A stretch of DNA of 64,000 nucleotides, from NCBI GenBank assembly GCA_951813325.1, contig OX638350.1, positions 639,316 through 703,315 on the forward strand, given 5' to 3'. The position numbers and the translations under genes were made by a program. The notes beneath the pieces were generated by a model, which worked only from the letters and a program-made list of their open reading frames with translations, was not told the origin of the DNA and did not search any database. This DNA is from an uncultured Acidimicrobiales bacterium. GTDB lineage: Bacteria; Actinomycetota; Acidimicrobiia; Acidimicrobiales; Bin134. Shown here piece after piece: positions 40,743-49,034 of the stretch (positions are counted from its first letter, which is position 1; each line of letters opens with the position of its first letter).

Positions 40743-43499
40743 GTGAACATGGGTTTTGAGCGCCGTCAGGCTGACAATTGGCGCCGCGACGTTCCCGGGG
40801 CACGCTGGTTCAAGGCCGACCTGCACATCCACACCATCGACGATGCTCCAGGCGGGCGCGCCAAGGTGCCCGCCGGCATTGAAGGTCCGATCAGCGACCC
40901 CGAGCAGCTCGTTGCCTATGCACGTGCGTTCCTTCAGGGGGCAATCGACAAGGGCGTGCAAGTTCTCGGCTTGACGCCGCATGGGCCGCGCATGGGCGAC
41001 AATGGAGACCTCAGCGCCACCTGGCAGATCGTGGAGGAGTGGAACGACAGTTGTGACGACGAGGGAGTGCCGTTCCGTGACCGGATCTTCGCCGTGTTCC
41101 CAGGGTTTGAGCCGAGTCTGAACCATGGAAGAGACGGCTTGCATTTGCTCTTCTTGTTCGACCCTGAGATCGGCAAGGACCGCTACTTGCAGCTCTTCGA
41201 CTTGGTGATGAATGGCGTTCCACCGTGGTCGGGACAAACGCTTCAGATGACGAGAAAGCGCCCCAACGAGGTCTTCGAGCTTGTGCGCAGCTATTGGGAG
41301 AAAAACTCTGGTACCGCCGCTAACCAGGAGTTCATATCGTGGGGTTGTCTCGTGCTGGCTCCCCATATCGACAGCGATAAGGGGCTTTTCCAAACTCAAA
41401 AAGCCCAAGTTTTGGCAGACTTTGATGAGAGCCAGATCTCCGGTCTCGAACTTGGCGACAATCGTCTGGAAGAAGATGCCCTCAGGGATCGCGAATGGCT
41501 TCGCAAATCCATGCTGGAACATCGGCACGCGTTTTTTCACAGCAGCGATGCCTATGCCGTCGAGGAGATCGGGAGTCGCCATGTGTGGTTGAAGATGGCC
41601 TCCCCAACAATCGAATCACTGCGCCAGTCTTTCGTTGCGTCGGGATCGCGGCTGCGCATTGGACATGTGCGCGATGAGGGCGGCGATCTTCGTGAATTGG
41701 CGCAACCCCCAGATGCGACGCGGCACGAACGGCCCTGGCTGCGGTCGGTCGCTGTGGATGGCAAGGCTTCTTTCTTCGGCCAGCCCAAGGGCAGCGATGC
41801 CCCAACCAGATTTGAGTTCAGCCCTGATCTCACCTGCGTTATCGGTGCCAGTATGACGGGCAAGAGCACCCTTCTCGATGGGCTCCGAGTACATGTCGGG
41901 GCTGATCTGCCAGAAGACAAACGAGCAAGAGAGGATGTTACCCAGCGCGCCGGAGAGCGGTTTCTTGCCGGATCGGCTTCGGTTGAATTGGATTGCCCCG
42001 GGAGCGATCCCTTAACAGAAGGACATGAACAGTGGCCAGCGGTCTTCTACACCCAAGGTGAATTGCAACGATTGGCGCAGGAGCCCGGTGCCGTTGAGGA
42101 AATATTGACCCGATTGGACGCATCGGAGTCCAGCGGCATTGAAGAGCGCGCCGCCCAGTTCGCTGAGAGCGACCGGGAACTCGGCCGGACCGCTAGAAAA
42201 CTCAATGATCTCGAGGAGGGTCTCGCGGAGGCACAACAAGCCCTTGGCCACAGCAAAGATGCTGCCGAAAGGCTCGAAGATTTTGCCAGTGCTGGAGTCG
42301 GCGACCTGAACCGTGCTTCGGGTGCGGCGGCGGCATGGAGCAGCCACGCTGCTGCAATTGAAGACGTCACTGCCAAAGCTGAGGACCTTGTCTCGTCGGT
42401 CGAATCCCTGGAATCGCCCCCAGTGGATGAGGACGCGAGGGCACTCAATGAACAGCTGGAGGGCCAGTGGGAGCGTGCCATCGGTTATGCGAAGACCCTC
42501 GCCGTTGAGCTTGCGGTAGCCAAAGGCACAGTTGAGGCTATCAGCGCAAGACAAGGGCAGAATCGGGACGTACTGCGCCAGAAAGTGGACAGGGTGCTGG
42601 CCGATCAAGGAATCGACGCCTCGAGCATCAGCGAACTTCAGGCGCTGAATTCCCGGGCAGCGCTGCGTGACAGCTATCAGGCGAACCTTGACTCTGCACA
42701 AACCGAGTTCGATCATCTGCTCGTCTTGTTCGAGCAATCGCTGGAAAAACGGCAGCGGCTTGTACAGGAGCAGCGAGAGGCATTCGACCGAGTCTCGCAA
42801 AGTATTGAACATCAGTTCGAGGGACGTATTGCTGCGCGGCGCATCGACAGCGGCCGCTCAAAGACCTTGGAGGAATTCCTCACCGACCTGACTCAGAGAG
42901 GGATTACACGTTGGTGGCGCGAGCGCGAAGATTCGCAGCGGCCATCACCGGCCGAATTGCTGAGCCTGCTGGAGTCCGATCGCCTAGCAGAGGTCGGAAT
43001 GAGCGAAGCGGTCCAGCAGACGTTCCAGGTGCAGATGACACCCTCAAAGCGCCGTGAACTCGCCGCGCTGCGTTGTCCCGACCGGTACCTGCTTGAGTTC
43101 CGACCAGATGGTGGTGATGACTACCGCCCCCTCGACGAGCTTTCTGGAGGCCAGAGAGTCAATATTCTGCTCTCGTTACTGTTGGAAGCAGCAGACGAGC
43201 GTCCACTCGTCATCGATCAGCCAGAAGACGAGTTAGACAACCGATTTTTGTTCGAGACCCTGCTGCCAACTCTTAGACGTCTCAAAGGTCGCCGCCAAGT
43301 GATCTTGGCAACCCACAACGCGAACATTGTGGTCAACGGGGATGCTGACCAAGTGATCCAACTCGAAGCCGGTGCCGACCGTGGGTTTGTGGCAGTTTCG
43401 GGTGCTATTGAGGATGCGTCCGTGCGCGACGCAATTGTTCGGACTGTGGACGGCGGCGACGAGGCGTTCCGCCTTCGCCAGCTCAAGTACGGGTTCTGA
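40743..43499 (+). CDS. PHP-domain plus SMC/ABC-type ATPase (TrlF-like), candidate defence nuclease
   Basis: 918 residues. Residues about 20-300 are a PHP metal-dependent phosphoesterase: Asp26-Leu-His28-Ile-His30 (ADLHIHT), LTPHGP, LAPHIDSD and His266-x2-Asp269 (FHSSDAY). From about 345 an ABC/SMC-type ATPase: Walker A GASMTGKST (368-376), a long coiled-coil (about 440-760), signature LSGGQ (800-804), Walker B with Asp825 (LVIDQPEDELDN) and H-loop ATHNAN. The layout, nuclease joined to a DNA-end-sensing type ATPase, resembles proteins RefSeq calls TrlF family, as I recall the name. GTG 40743 follows CGGAGGC; ATG 40749 is the alternative. It is followed after 8 bases by the AlbA_2 protein. Likely role: sensing foreign DNA and cutting nucleic acid; this is inference. 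Confidence 0.82.
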   Translation: MNMGFERRQADNWRRDVPGARWFKADLHIHTIDDAPGGRAKVPAGIEGPISDPEQLVAYARAFLQGAIDKGVQVLGLTPHGPRMGDNGDLSATWQIVEEWNDSCDDEGVPFRDRIFAVFPGFEPSLNHGRDGLHLLFLFDPEIGKDRYLQLFDLVMNGVPPWSGQTLQMTRKRPNEVFELVRSYWEKNSGTAANQEFISWGCLVLAPHIDSDKGLFQTQKAQVLADFDESQISGLELGDNRLEEDALRDREWLRKSMLEHRHAFFHSSDAYAVEEIGSRHVWLKMASPTIESLRQSFVASGSRLRIGHVRDEGGDLRELAQPPDATRHERPWLRSVAVDGKASFFGQPKGSDAPTRFEFSPDLTCVIGASMTGKSTLLDGLRVHVGADLPEDKRAREDVTQRAGERFLAGSASVELDCPGSDPLTEGHEQWPAVFYTQGELQRLAQEPGAVEEILTRLDASESSGIEERAAQFAESDRELGRTARKLNDLEEGLAEAQQALGHSKDAAERLEDFASAGVGDLNRASGAAAAWSSHAAAIEDVTAKAEDLVSSVESLESPPVDEDARALNEQLEGQWERAIGYAKTLAVELAVAKGTVEAISARQGQNRDVLRQKVDRVLADQGIDASSISELQALNSRAALRDSYQANLDSAQTEFDHLLVLFEQSLEKRQRLVQEQREAFDRVSQSIEHQFEGRIAARRIDSGRSKTLEEFLTDLTQRGITRWWREREDSQRPSPAELLSLLESDRLAEVGMSEAVQQTFQVQMTPSKRRELAALRCPDRYLLEFRPDGGDDYRPLDELSGGQRVNILLSLLLEAADERPLVIDQPEDELDNRFLFETLLPTLRRLKGRRQVILATHNANIVVNGDADQVIQLEAGADRGFVAVSGAIEDASVRDAIVRTVDGGDEAFRLRQLKYGF

Positions 43500-43507
43500 G
43501 TGCAGGC

Positions 43508-44683
43508 ATGGAGTGGACCGAAGTCCTAAACCGGATTGCCGCCGGGGAAGACGAACACACCGAGTTCAAGCTGCACTTTCGAGATCACGGCAAAGTTGGT
43601 AGGGCAATTTGTGCGTTCGCCAACACGGGAGGCGGGTTAGTCTTGCTGGGCGTCAGCGACAGCCAGCAGATAATCGGCGTCGCCGAAGACAGCGATCAAG
43701 TGCAGGAACGGCTGACATCATTCCTGCAATCCGGGTGCAGTTCGCCCGTCAGTGCTCGCTTGGGTCGGCACAAGGATCCGCAGGGATGGGTGCATTGGCT
43801 TGAGGTGCCTGGTCAGCGGGGCTTCGAGCCGATGCGCTACGACGGTCGAGTATGGGTACGTCGCGGCCGCAGCAGCGTCGAGCCGTCGCCGACCGAATTG
43901 CAAGACTTGTATAACACTTTCGGTTACGTCCTGACAGAGGATCGGACTATCAGTGCGGCGACCGCATCTGATCTCGATATGCAGGTCTTCCGGACTTACT
44001 TGGGCTCGCTGGGCATCGACACCGCCAGCGACCCACAACCCAATAACGACGACGACTTGCGCAACCGCGGCGCTATTGCCGAGATCGGCGGGGAACTGCA
44101 ACCGACGCTATATGGTGTGCTCGCATTCGGCAGGACACCGCAGGAATATCCGCAGACGCAGAGCTTCTACATTGACTGCGTTGCCTACGATGGCAACGAT
44201 CGGGCCGATGAGATTCTGCAAACTTCCGAGGCCAAGGGTCGTCTCACCGAGCAGGTCGAGCGTGCCGTGGGATGGTTTTCAGGTCTGGGGAAGTTCGAGG
44301 TCTACCGCGGACTTCGGCGGCACGACCGACGCTTGTTGCCTTTGGAGGCTTTGCGGGAGGCGTTGGTCAACGCTGTGGTGCATCGCGATTATGCGATCAC
44401 CGGCTCGAAGATTCTGTTTGAGGTCTTCGCAGGGCGCGTTGAGGTAACGAGTCCAGGCACGCTGCCGAATCACATGACCGCCGACAGCGTGCGTGCCGGG
44501 GGTCGCGCCCGGTCTCGCAACGAGTACATGGCGAACTGCATGCTTGCACTTGGCTTCATGGAACGACGCGGCCGGGGATGGCCGATCATGCACAAGGCGA
44601 TGTATGGGTTCAATGGTACGGAGCCTGAAATTGAGCAAGACCGAGATGGCGGCTTCGTGCGGGTGCGGTTCCTTTTCGATTGA
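43508..44683 (+). CDS. AlbA_2 (Schlafen-like) domain protein with GHKL-type C-terminal domain
   Basis: 391 residues. Residues about 10-130 form an AlbA_2/SLFN-like domain: DEHTEFKLHFRDHGKVGRAI, then CAFANTGGGLVLLGVSD. About 290-390 is the HATPase_c_4 type module: PLEALREALVNAVVHRDYAI, VEVTSPGTLP, RARSRNEYMANCMLALGFME and RRGRGWPIM. Proteins of this make-up are often annotated as transcriptional regulators, but Schlafen-type domains can cleave tRNA or rRNA. In an operon with the PHP-ABC ATPase (8-base gap), it is either its regulator or a second effector. Both genes are less GC-biased at third positions than their neighbours. Confidence 0.8.
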   Translation: MEWTEVLNRIAAGEDEHTEFKLHFRDHGKVGRAICAFANTGGGLVLLGVSDSQQIIGVAEDSDQVQERLTSFLQSGCSSPVSARLGRHKDPQGWVHWLEVPGQRGFEPMRYDGRVWVRRGRSSVEPSPTELQDLYNTFGYVLTEDRTISAATASDLDMQVFRTYLGSLGIDTASDPQPNNDDDLRNRGAIAEIGGELQPTLYGVLAFGRTPQEYPQTQSFYIDCVAYDGNDRADEILQTSEAKGRLTEQVERAVGWFSGLGKFEVYRGLRRHDRRLLPLEALREALVNAVVHRDYAITGSKILFEVFAGRVEVTSPGTLPNHMTADSVRAGGRARSRNEYMANCMLALGFMERRGRGWPIMHKAMYGFNGTEPEIEQDRDGGFVRVRFLFD

Positions 44684-44740
44684 ATCAGACAGACATCTCC
44701 CGCGAAGCACCCGCATCTAAGAAGCAGCCTGATCAGGTCA

Positions 44741-45178
44741 TCACACGCCTTCGACCAGCCGGTTCTCGGTCCAGTCGATTTGCAGCTCCCGGACCAAAAT
44801 GCGCCAGCCCTCGTCGAGGCGGACGAACTGGTCGTGATAGCGGATGAACATGATGAAATCGGTGGCCGGTGTCCCGTCGTCGGGAACGGTCAGGTGATGG
44901 GCTATGCAGTAGGTCTCGCCGGTGGCGGTGTCGCCGGTGATTTCGGTCTGCTGCTGGCCCAGGAAGTGGAAGGTGGCGTTGTAGCTCATTCGGGAGATGG
45001 CCCGGGCGATCTCCTCTCGGCCTGTCCGCTCGCTGAGTATCGTTCCCCCGCTGGGCAGGTCGACGCGGCGCAGTACTCCGTCGGGGGCGAAACATGCCGC
45101 CACCCCCTCGGGATCGCCTCGGTCCACGCAACGGGCGTAGTCGGCGGCGAGGTCGGCCAAAGCAGCTCGATCAGACAT
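44741..45178 (-). CDS. SnoaL-like (NTF2-fold) protein
   Basis: 145 residues, one SnoaL_4 domain. ALADLAADYARCVDRGDPEG and VAACFAPDGVLRRVD are typical, as is YHDQFVRLDEGWRILVREL. AAGGTGGGGCC before ATG 45178 gives a ribosome site. Probably a small dehydratase/isomerase or scaffold. It is divergent from the TauD-type dioxygenase and may serve the same pathway. Confidence 0.83.
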   Translation of the reverse strand: MSDRAALADLAADYARCVDRGDPEGVAACFAPDGVLRRVDLPSGGTILSERTGREEIARAISRMSYNATFHFLGQQQTEITGDTATGETYCIAHHLTVPDDGTPATDFIMFIRYHDQFVRLDEGWRILVRELQIDWTENRLVEGV

Positions 45179-45273
45179 GGCCCCACCTTGTCACGCCGAA
45201 ATCCTGCAAGAAACTCGTTGGCGCTACCTCCCGCCCCTTACGTGATCGGCAATCCGGAGAGTAGGCTGCGCCT

Positions 45274-46137
45274 ATGGCTGTCATCGATGCTGTTGATCTA
45301 GATGTTCGGCGGGTCGCGGGAGCGCTGGGCGCTGAGGTGCGGGGACTGTCGCTGGCCTCCGTGTCCGATGCCGAGTTCGCCCTCATCCAAGACCTGCTGG
45401 ACGAGCATTTGGTGTTGTTCTTCCCCGACCAGCATCTCACCCCCGGCGAGCACCGGGCTTTCGCTGTTCGCTTCGGCGAGCCGGAGATCCACCCGTATAT
45501 CCCCAAGCTCGACGAGGACCATCCCGAGATCGTGGTGCTCAAGGGGGAGTCGGGCTATGTGGCCGACGTGTGGCACACCGACTGCACGTTCGAGGACTCT
45601 CCTCCTATCTGCTCGGTGCTCAACGCCATGGTCATGCCCCCCGCGGGCGGCGACACCATGTGGTCGAACATGTACAAGGCGTATGAGACCCTGGCCGAGC
45701 CCATGAAGGAGATGATCAACGGGCTCACCGCCATCCACACCGCGGCCAACTACGGCCAGCCCGACCACAAGGCAGAGCACCCCATCGTTCGCCGCCACCC
45801 CCGCACCGGCCGCCCGTCGCTGTACGTGAACAAGCAGTTCACCCGGCGCATCCCGCAGCTCAGCCGGGACGAGTCCGAGTCGCTGCTGGCCCTGCTCACC
45901 GCCCATGCCTCCAAGACCGACTTCACCTGCCGCTATAGCTGGACCGAGGGAACCATCGGCATCTGGGACAACCGGGCCACCCAGCACTTCGCGGTGAACG
46001 ACTTCGACGGCAGCCGGGCCATCAGCCGGGTCACCATCCTGGGCGACAATCCCGAACCGGCTTTCGACACCACCCAGTGGGCCCCCTACAAGTACGAGCG
46101 GGTCTCCGCCGCCGCCTACGGCCTCGACCGCGACTAG
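45274..46137 (+). CDS. TauD/TfdA-family Fe(II)/2-oxoglutarate dioxygenase
   Basis: 287 residues. Fe ligands: His-x-Asp in DVWHTDCTF (about residue 100) and the distal His in RATQHFAVNDF (about 246); the 2-oxoglutarate-binding Arg lies in RAISRVTILG. It hydroxylates a carboxylate or sulfonate-type substrate with release of succinate and CO2 in the cytosol; which substrate is open. ATG 45274 comes exactly six bases after TAGGCT, a leaderless start. Confidence 0.92.
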   Translation: MAVIDAVDLDVRRVAGALGAEVRGLSLASVSDAEFALIQDLLDEHLVLFFPDQHLTPGEHRAFAVRFGEPEIHPYIPKLDEDHPEIVVLKGESGYVADVWHTDCTFEDSPPICSVLNAMVMPPAGGDTMWSNMYKAYETLAEPMKEMINGLTAIHTAANYGQPDHKAEHPIVRRHPRTGRPSLYVNKQFTRRIPQLSRDESESLLALLTAHASKTDFTCRYSWTEGTIGIWDNRATQHFAVNDFDGSRAISRVTILGDNPEPAFDTTQWAPYKYERVSAAAYGLDRD

Positions 46138-46213
46138 TCGAGATCGCCACGAGAGCACCCGCAGGCCACTGGCCCGCTGGACCTTCCCCACCGAACGCTC
46201 TCTTTTTCGACGA

Positions 46214-46243
46214 TTGACGGTTAAAGCGTACAGTGTATTGTAC
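46214..46243 (+). promoter_or_regulatory. Promoter and palindromic operator of the toxin-antitoxin operon
   Basis: TTGACG (46214-46219) and TATTGT (46236-46241) with 16-base spacing form a promoter. The inverted repeat GTACA-N6-TGTAC (46228-46243) overlaps the -10 box, the place where an autorepressing antitoxin would bind. Confidence 0.6.
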
Positions 46244-46270
46244 CGTTCAGGTTTCAGGGGAAGGGCAGCA

Positions 46271-46618
46271 ATGAGCAATGGCATTGAAGATGACGACAGT
46301 TTTTCTGCCTATTCAGTACCTATGAGCAAGTTTCGTGCAAACTGCTCCCGTATACTCAACGCGGTGGCAACAGATGGTCGTGAAGTCGTGATCGAGCGGC
46401 GCGGAACACCCATTGCGAAGATCGTGCCCGCAACCCATGGCCGAGCCGGTCTGCGGGGGTTGCTGGTTGGTCTGGTCGAGATTCCCTCTGGAGCCGATAT
46501 CGACGCGATGAAGGCGTTGGACGATGACTGGTTGGGGGGATACCTGGCCAAATGGGATGAGGAGCTTGGGCACAGGACAGCTCCTGAGGAAGGTTTGGCT
46601 TCCACCGGCGAGGCTTGA
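46271..46618 (+). CDS. Phd/YefM-type antitoxin
   Basis: 115 residues from ATG 46271, behind GGGGAAGGGCAGCA; the frame upstream of that ATG reads through the promoter. AYSVPMSKFRANCSRILNAV and GREVVIERRGTPIAKIVPA are the Phd/YefM DNA-binding fold. The acidic C-terminus (DALDDDWLGGYLAKWDEELG type) would wrap the toxin. It should repress the palindromic operator upstream. The stop is directly followed by the toxin GTG, so translation is coupled. Confidence 0.88.
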   Translation: MSNGIEDDDSFSAYSVPMSKFRANCSRILNAVATDGREVVIERRGTPIAKIVPATHGRAGLRGLLVGLVEIPSGADIDAMKALDDDWLGGYLAKWDEELGHRTAPEEGLASTGEA

Positions 46619-47044
46619 GTGCTTCTGCTGGACACCAATGTCATCTTGCGGGTCGGGCTGGACGATGGCCCAGGACTCGGCGATGGTCGGGTCAGCTCGT
46701 CAGGGGCAGATTTGGCTGAAGATGCGGTATTGCGTGGTCAGGCGGGCATGAGCGTGGTCAGTTATTGGGAGATGGGCGTGTTGGCGTCCAAGCAGAGGCT
46801 GCCAAATTTGGATGTTCACGTTTTGCGGGCGCGCATTGCCCGATCGGGACTTGCTGTCATCCCGCTTGACGAGGAGATCGCGGTGCGGGCGGCCACTCTG
46901 GATGATCTCGATTTTCCGGTGGACGACCCCGCGGACCGGTTTATCTCGGCCACGGCCATGGTCTTGGGGGCAGACCTGCTCACCACCGATGCAATACTGT
47001 TGGAGTGGGTCGGGCCGATGAGCACTGTTGACGCTCGGGCCTAA
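46619..47044 (+). CDS. vapC: PIN-domain toxin, VapC type
   Basis: 141 residues from GTG 46619, immediately after the antitoxin TGA. PIN acidic residues: Asp5 in LLLDTNVILR, Glu in SVVSYWEMGVLA, and Asp in PVDDPADRFISATA, ending with LLTTDAILLEW. These coordinate Mg for single-strand RNA cleavage, usually tRNA or rRNA. There is an extra acidic loop after strand 1 (GLDDGPGLGDGRV). Neutralised by the coupled antitoxin. Confidence 0.9.
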   Translation: MLLLDTNVILRVGLDDGPGLGDGRVSSSGADLAEDAVLRGQAGMSVVSYWEMGVLASKQRLPNLDVHVLRARIARSGLAVIPLDEEIAVRAATLDDLDFPVDDPADRFISATAMVLGADLLTTDAILLEWVGPMSTVDARA

Positions 47045-47072
47045 GCTGGCCTGAGATGTTGGTGTTGAGCCG

Positions 47073-47516
47073 ATGAGCGCGAAGGTCAACCATGTCGGGC
47101 TGGCGGTGGCCGATCTGGATGCCGAGGCGGAGTTCTGGACTGGGGCGCTGGACTTCGAGCGGGTTGGGGCCCTGGACGCTGAGGAGGGATCGACCGGCCA
47201 ACTCCTGCAAATTGAGCGGCCCGGGTTGCGGGCGGTGTATTTGCGGAAAGGCGAGTTCGTGCTCGAATTGTTGAACTTCCGCGGCGCCGGGCTGGTGGAG
47301 CGACCGACCCGGGTGATGAACGAGCCGGGCCTCACTCACCTCTCGCTGAACGTCGCCAGCCTGGACACCGCCCTCGAGCGGGTGAAAACCCACGGCGGCG
47401 AAGTGCTGGAAGACACCCGCCTATGGGATGTCGCGGTGATGATCCGCACCCCGGCCGGGCAGCTGGTGGAGCTGCTGGTGGGCTTCGAAACCCCGACCAC
47501 CGACCTGGGAGAATAA
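47073..47516 (+). CDS. VOC-family protein
   Basis: 147 residues, glyoxalase-like fold: KVNHVGLAVADLDAEAEFWT opens module one, GLTHLSLNVASLDTALERVK module two, and VMIRTPAGQLVELLVGF ends it. Metal ligand candidates are His in VNHVGL, His in LTHLSL and Glu in LVELLV. Just upstream, ATG 47056 starts a six-codon frame whose TGA overlaps this ATG, perhaps a coupling device. The acyl-CoA ligase follows after 4 bases, so the two may share a pathway. Confidence 0.83.
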   Translation: MSAKVNHVGLAVADLDAEAEFWTGALDFERVGALDAEEGSTGQLLQIERPGLRAVYLRKGEFVLELLNFRGAGLVERPTRVMNEPGLTHLSLNVASLDTALERVKTHGGEVLEDTRLWDVAVMIRTPAGQLVELLVGFETPTTDLGE

Positions 47517-47520
47517 CCCG

Positions 47521-49029
47521 GTGATAGGAAACCCCAGAACCTATTGGGAGGCAATTGAGGCCCGGGCTGCCGCCACCCCCGACACCCCGCTCACCATCGA
47601 ACCCGACGGCACGGTGATGACCTTCGCCGGGTTCCGGGATTCCGCCGAAAGAACCGCAGCCGGGCTGGCTGATCTAAGCGTCGCCGCCGACACCCGGGTG
47701 TCGTGGCAGCTGCCCAACGGCCGGGCCTCGCTCATCCTGTCGGCCGCGTTGGCCCGGCTGGGCGCCGTCCAGAACCCGATCATCCCCATCTACCGGGAGC
47801 GTGAGGTGGGCTTCGTGGTCCGCCAGACCGGGGCTCGGCTGCTGGTGGTGCCGTCGGTGTGGCGGGGCCACGACTACCAGGCCATGGCCGAGACCGTGGT
47901 GGCCGCCACCGACAACTGCGACGTGCTGGTGTGCGATGGCGATCTCCCCGAGGGCGACCCCGCCACCCTGGCCCCGTTCGAGGCACCACTTGGAGACGAC
48001 GGGCGGCTTGCGGTGCGGTGGATCTACTACACCTCGGGCACCACCGCTGATCCCAAGGGGGCCATGCACGGCGACGACTCGGTGATCGCCGCTGCCCGCC
48101 ACGTGTGGGAGAACTTGGAACTGCGGGCCGACGACGTGTGGCCCCTGGCCTTTCCGTTCACCCACATCGGCGGCATCAGCCTGCTGATCGCCACCCTGGT
48201 GTGCGGCACTCCCATGCTCATGGTGGAGAGCTTCGATCCCGAAGCCGACACCCGATTCTTCCGGGAGCACGGGTTGACCCTGGCCGGCTCGGGCACGCCG
48301 TTCTTCATCGCCTTTCTGGCCGAGCAGCGCAAGACCCCCGACCAGCCGATCTTCCCCCAGATGCGGGCGGCCATCGGCGGGGGCGCCCCCAAGCCCGCCG
48401 GATTGCACATGGAGGTCAAAAGCGAGATGGGCGGTGTGGGGATCATCTCCAGCTACGGGCTCACCGAGTGCCCCATCGTCACCTACTGCTTCCTCGACGA
48501 TCCCGACGACAAGCTGGCCAGCACCGAGGGGCGGATTCTGGACGACACCGACTGGAAGCTGATAGGCGGAGAGCTGCTTTTGAAGGGCCCGACCCTGTGC
48601 CGGGGCTATCTGGACGATGCACTGAACGAGACCGCCTTCGACGATGAGGGGTTCTTCTTCACCGGCGATCTGGCCGAGGTCGACGACGAGGGGTTCGTGA
48701 CCATCGTCGGGCGCAAGAAAGACGTGATCATCCGCAAGGGCGAGAACATCTCGGCCAAAGAGGTGGAGGACGTGCTGTTCTCCCACCCCAAGGTGGCCGA
48801 TGTGGCCGCCATCGGGCTGCCCGACGCGGTGTCAGGTGAGCGGTGCTGCGCGGTGGTGGCCCCCAAGGCCGGGGAGGTGTTCGGCTTCGGGGAGATGGTC
48901 GAGCACTGCAAGGAGGTCGGGCTCATGAACCAGAAGATCCCCGAGCAGTTGGAGATCGTCGGCGAACTGCCCCGCAACCCGGCGGGCAAGGTGCTCAAGC
49001 AGCAGCTCCGGGAGTCCTACGGAGGGTGA
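47521..49029 (+). CDS. AMP-dependent acyl-CoA ligase (ANL superfamily)
   Basis: 502 residues from GTG 47521. P-loop YYTSGTTADPKGAMHGD, SSYGLTECPIV (adenylate-binding), FFFTGDLAEVDDEGFVTIVG (ribose-binding Asp), GRKKDVIIRKGENISAKEVE (hinge) and the catalytic Lys in NPAGKVLKQQLR. It activates a carboxylic acid with ATP and CoA in the cytosol. Acid specificity cannot be read. The sulfatase starts 5 bases downstream. Confidence 0.93.
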   Translation: MIGNPRTYWEAIEARAAATPDTPLTIEPDGTVMTFAGFRDSAERTAAGLADLSVAADTRVSWQLPNGRASLILSAALARLGAVQNPIIPIYREREVGFVVRQTGARLLVVPSVWRGHDYQAMAETVVAATDNCDVLVCDGDLPEGDPATLAPFEAPLGDDGRLAVRWIYYTSGTTADPKGAMHGDDSVIAAARHVWENLELRADDVWPLAFPFTHIGGISLLIATLVCGTPMLMVESFDPEADTRFFREHGLTLAGSGTPFFIAFLAEQRKTPDQPIFPQMRAAIGGGAPKPAGLHMEVKSEMGGVGIISSYGLTECPIVTYCFLDDPDDKLASTEGRILDDTDWKLIGGELLLKGPTLCRGYLDDALNETAFDDEGFFFTGDLAEVDDEGFVTIVGRKKDVIIRKGENISAKEVEDVLFSHPKVADVAAIGLPDAVSGERCCAVVAPKAGEVFGFGEMVEHCKEVGLMNQKIPEQLEIVGELPRNPAGKVLKQQLRESYGG

Positions 49030-49034
49030 CCGCG

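Noticed and set aside
40128..41582. 484-codon minus-strand frame extending the SnoaL gene under the PHP-ABC gene
   Set aside because: Only the last 166 codons match the SnoaL family; the rest is antisense to a gene with complete ATPase motifs.
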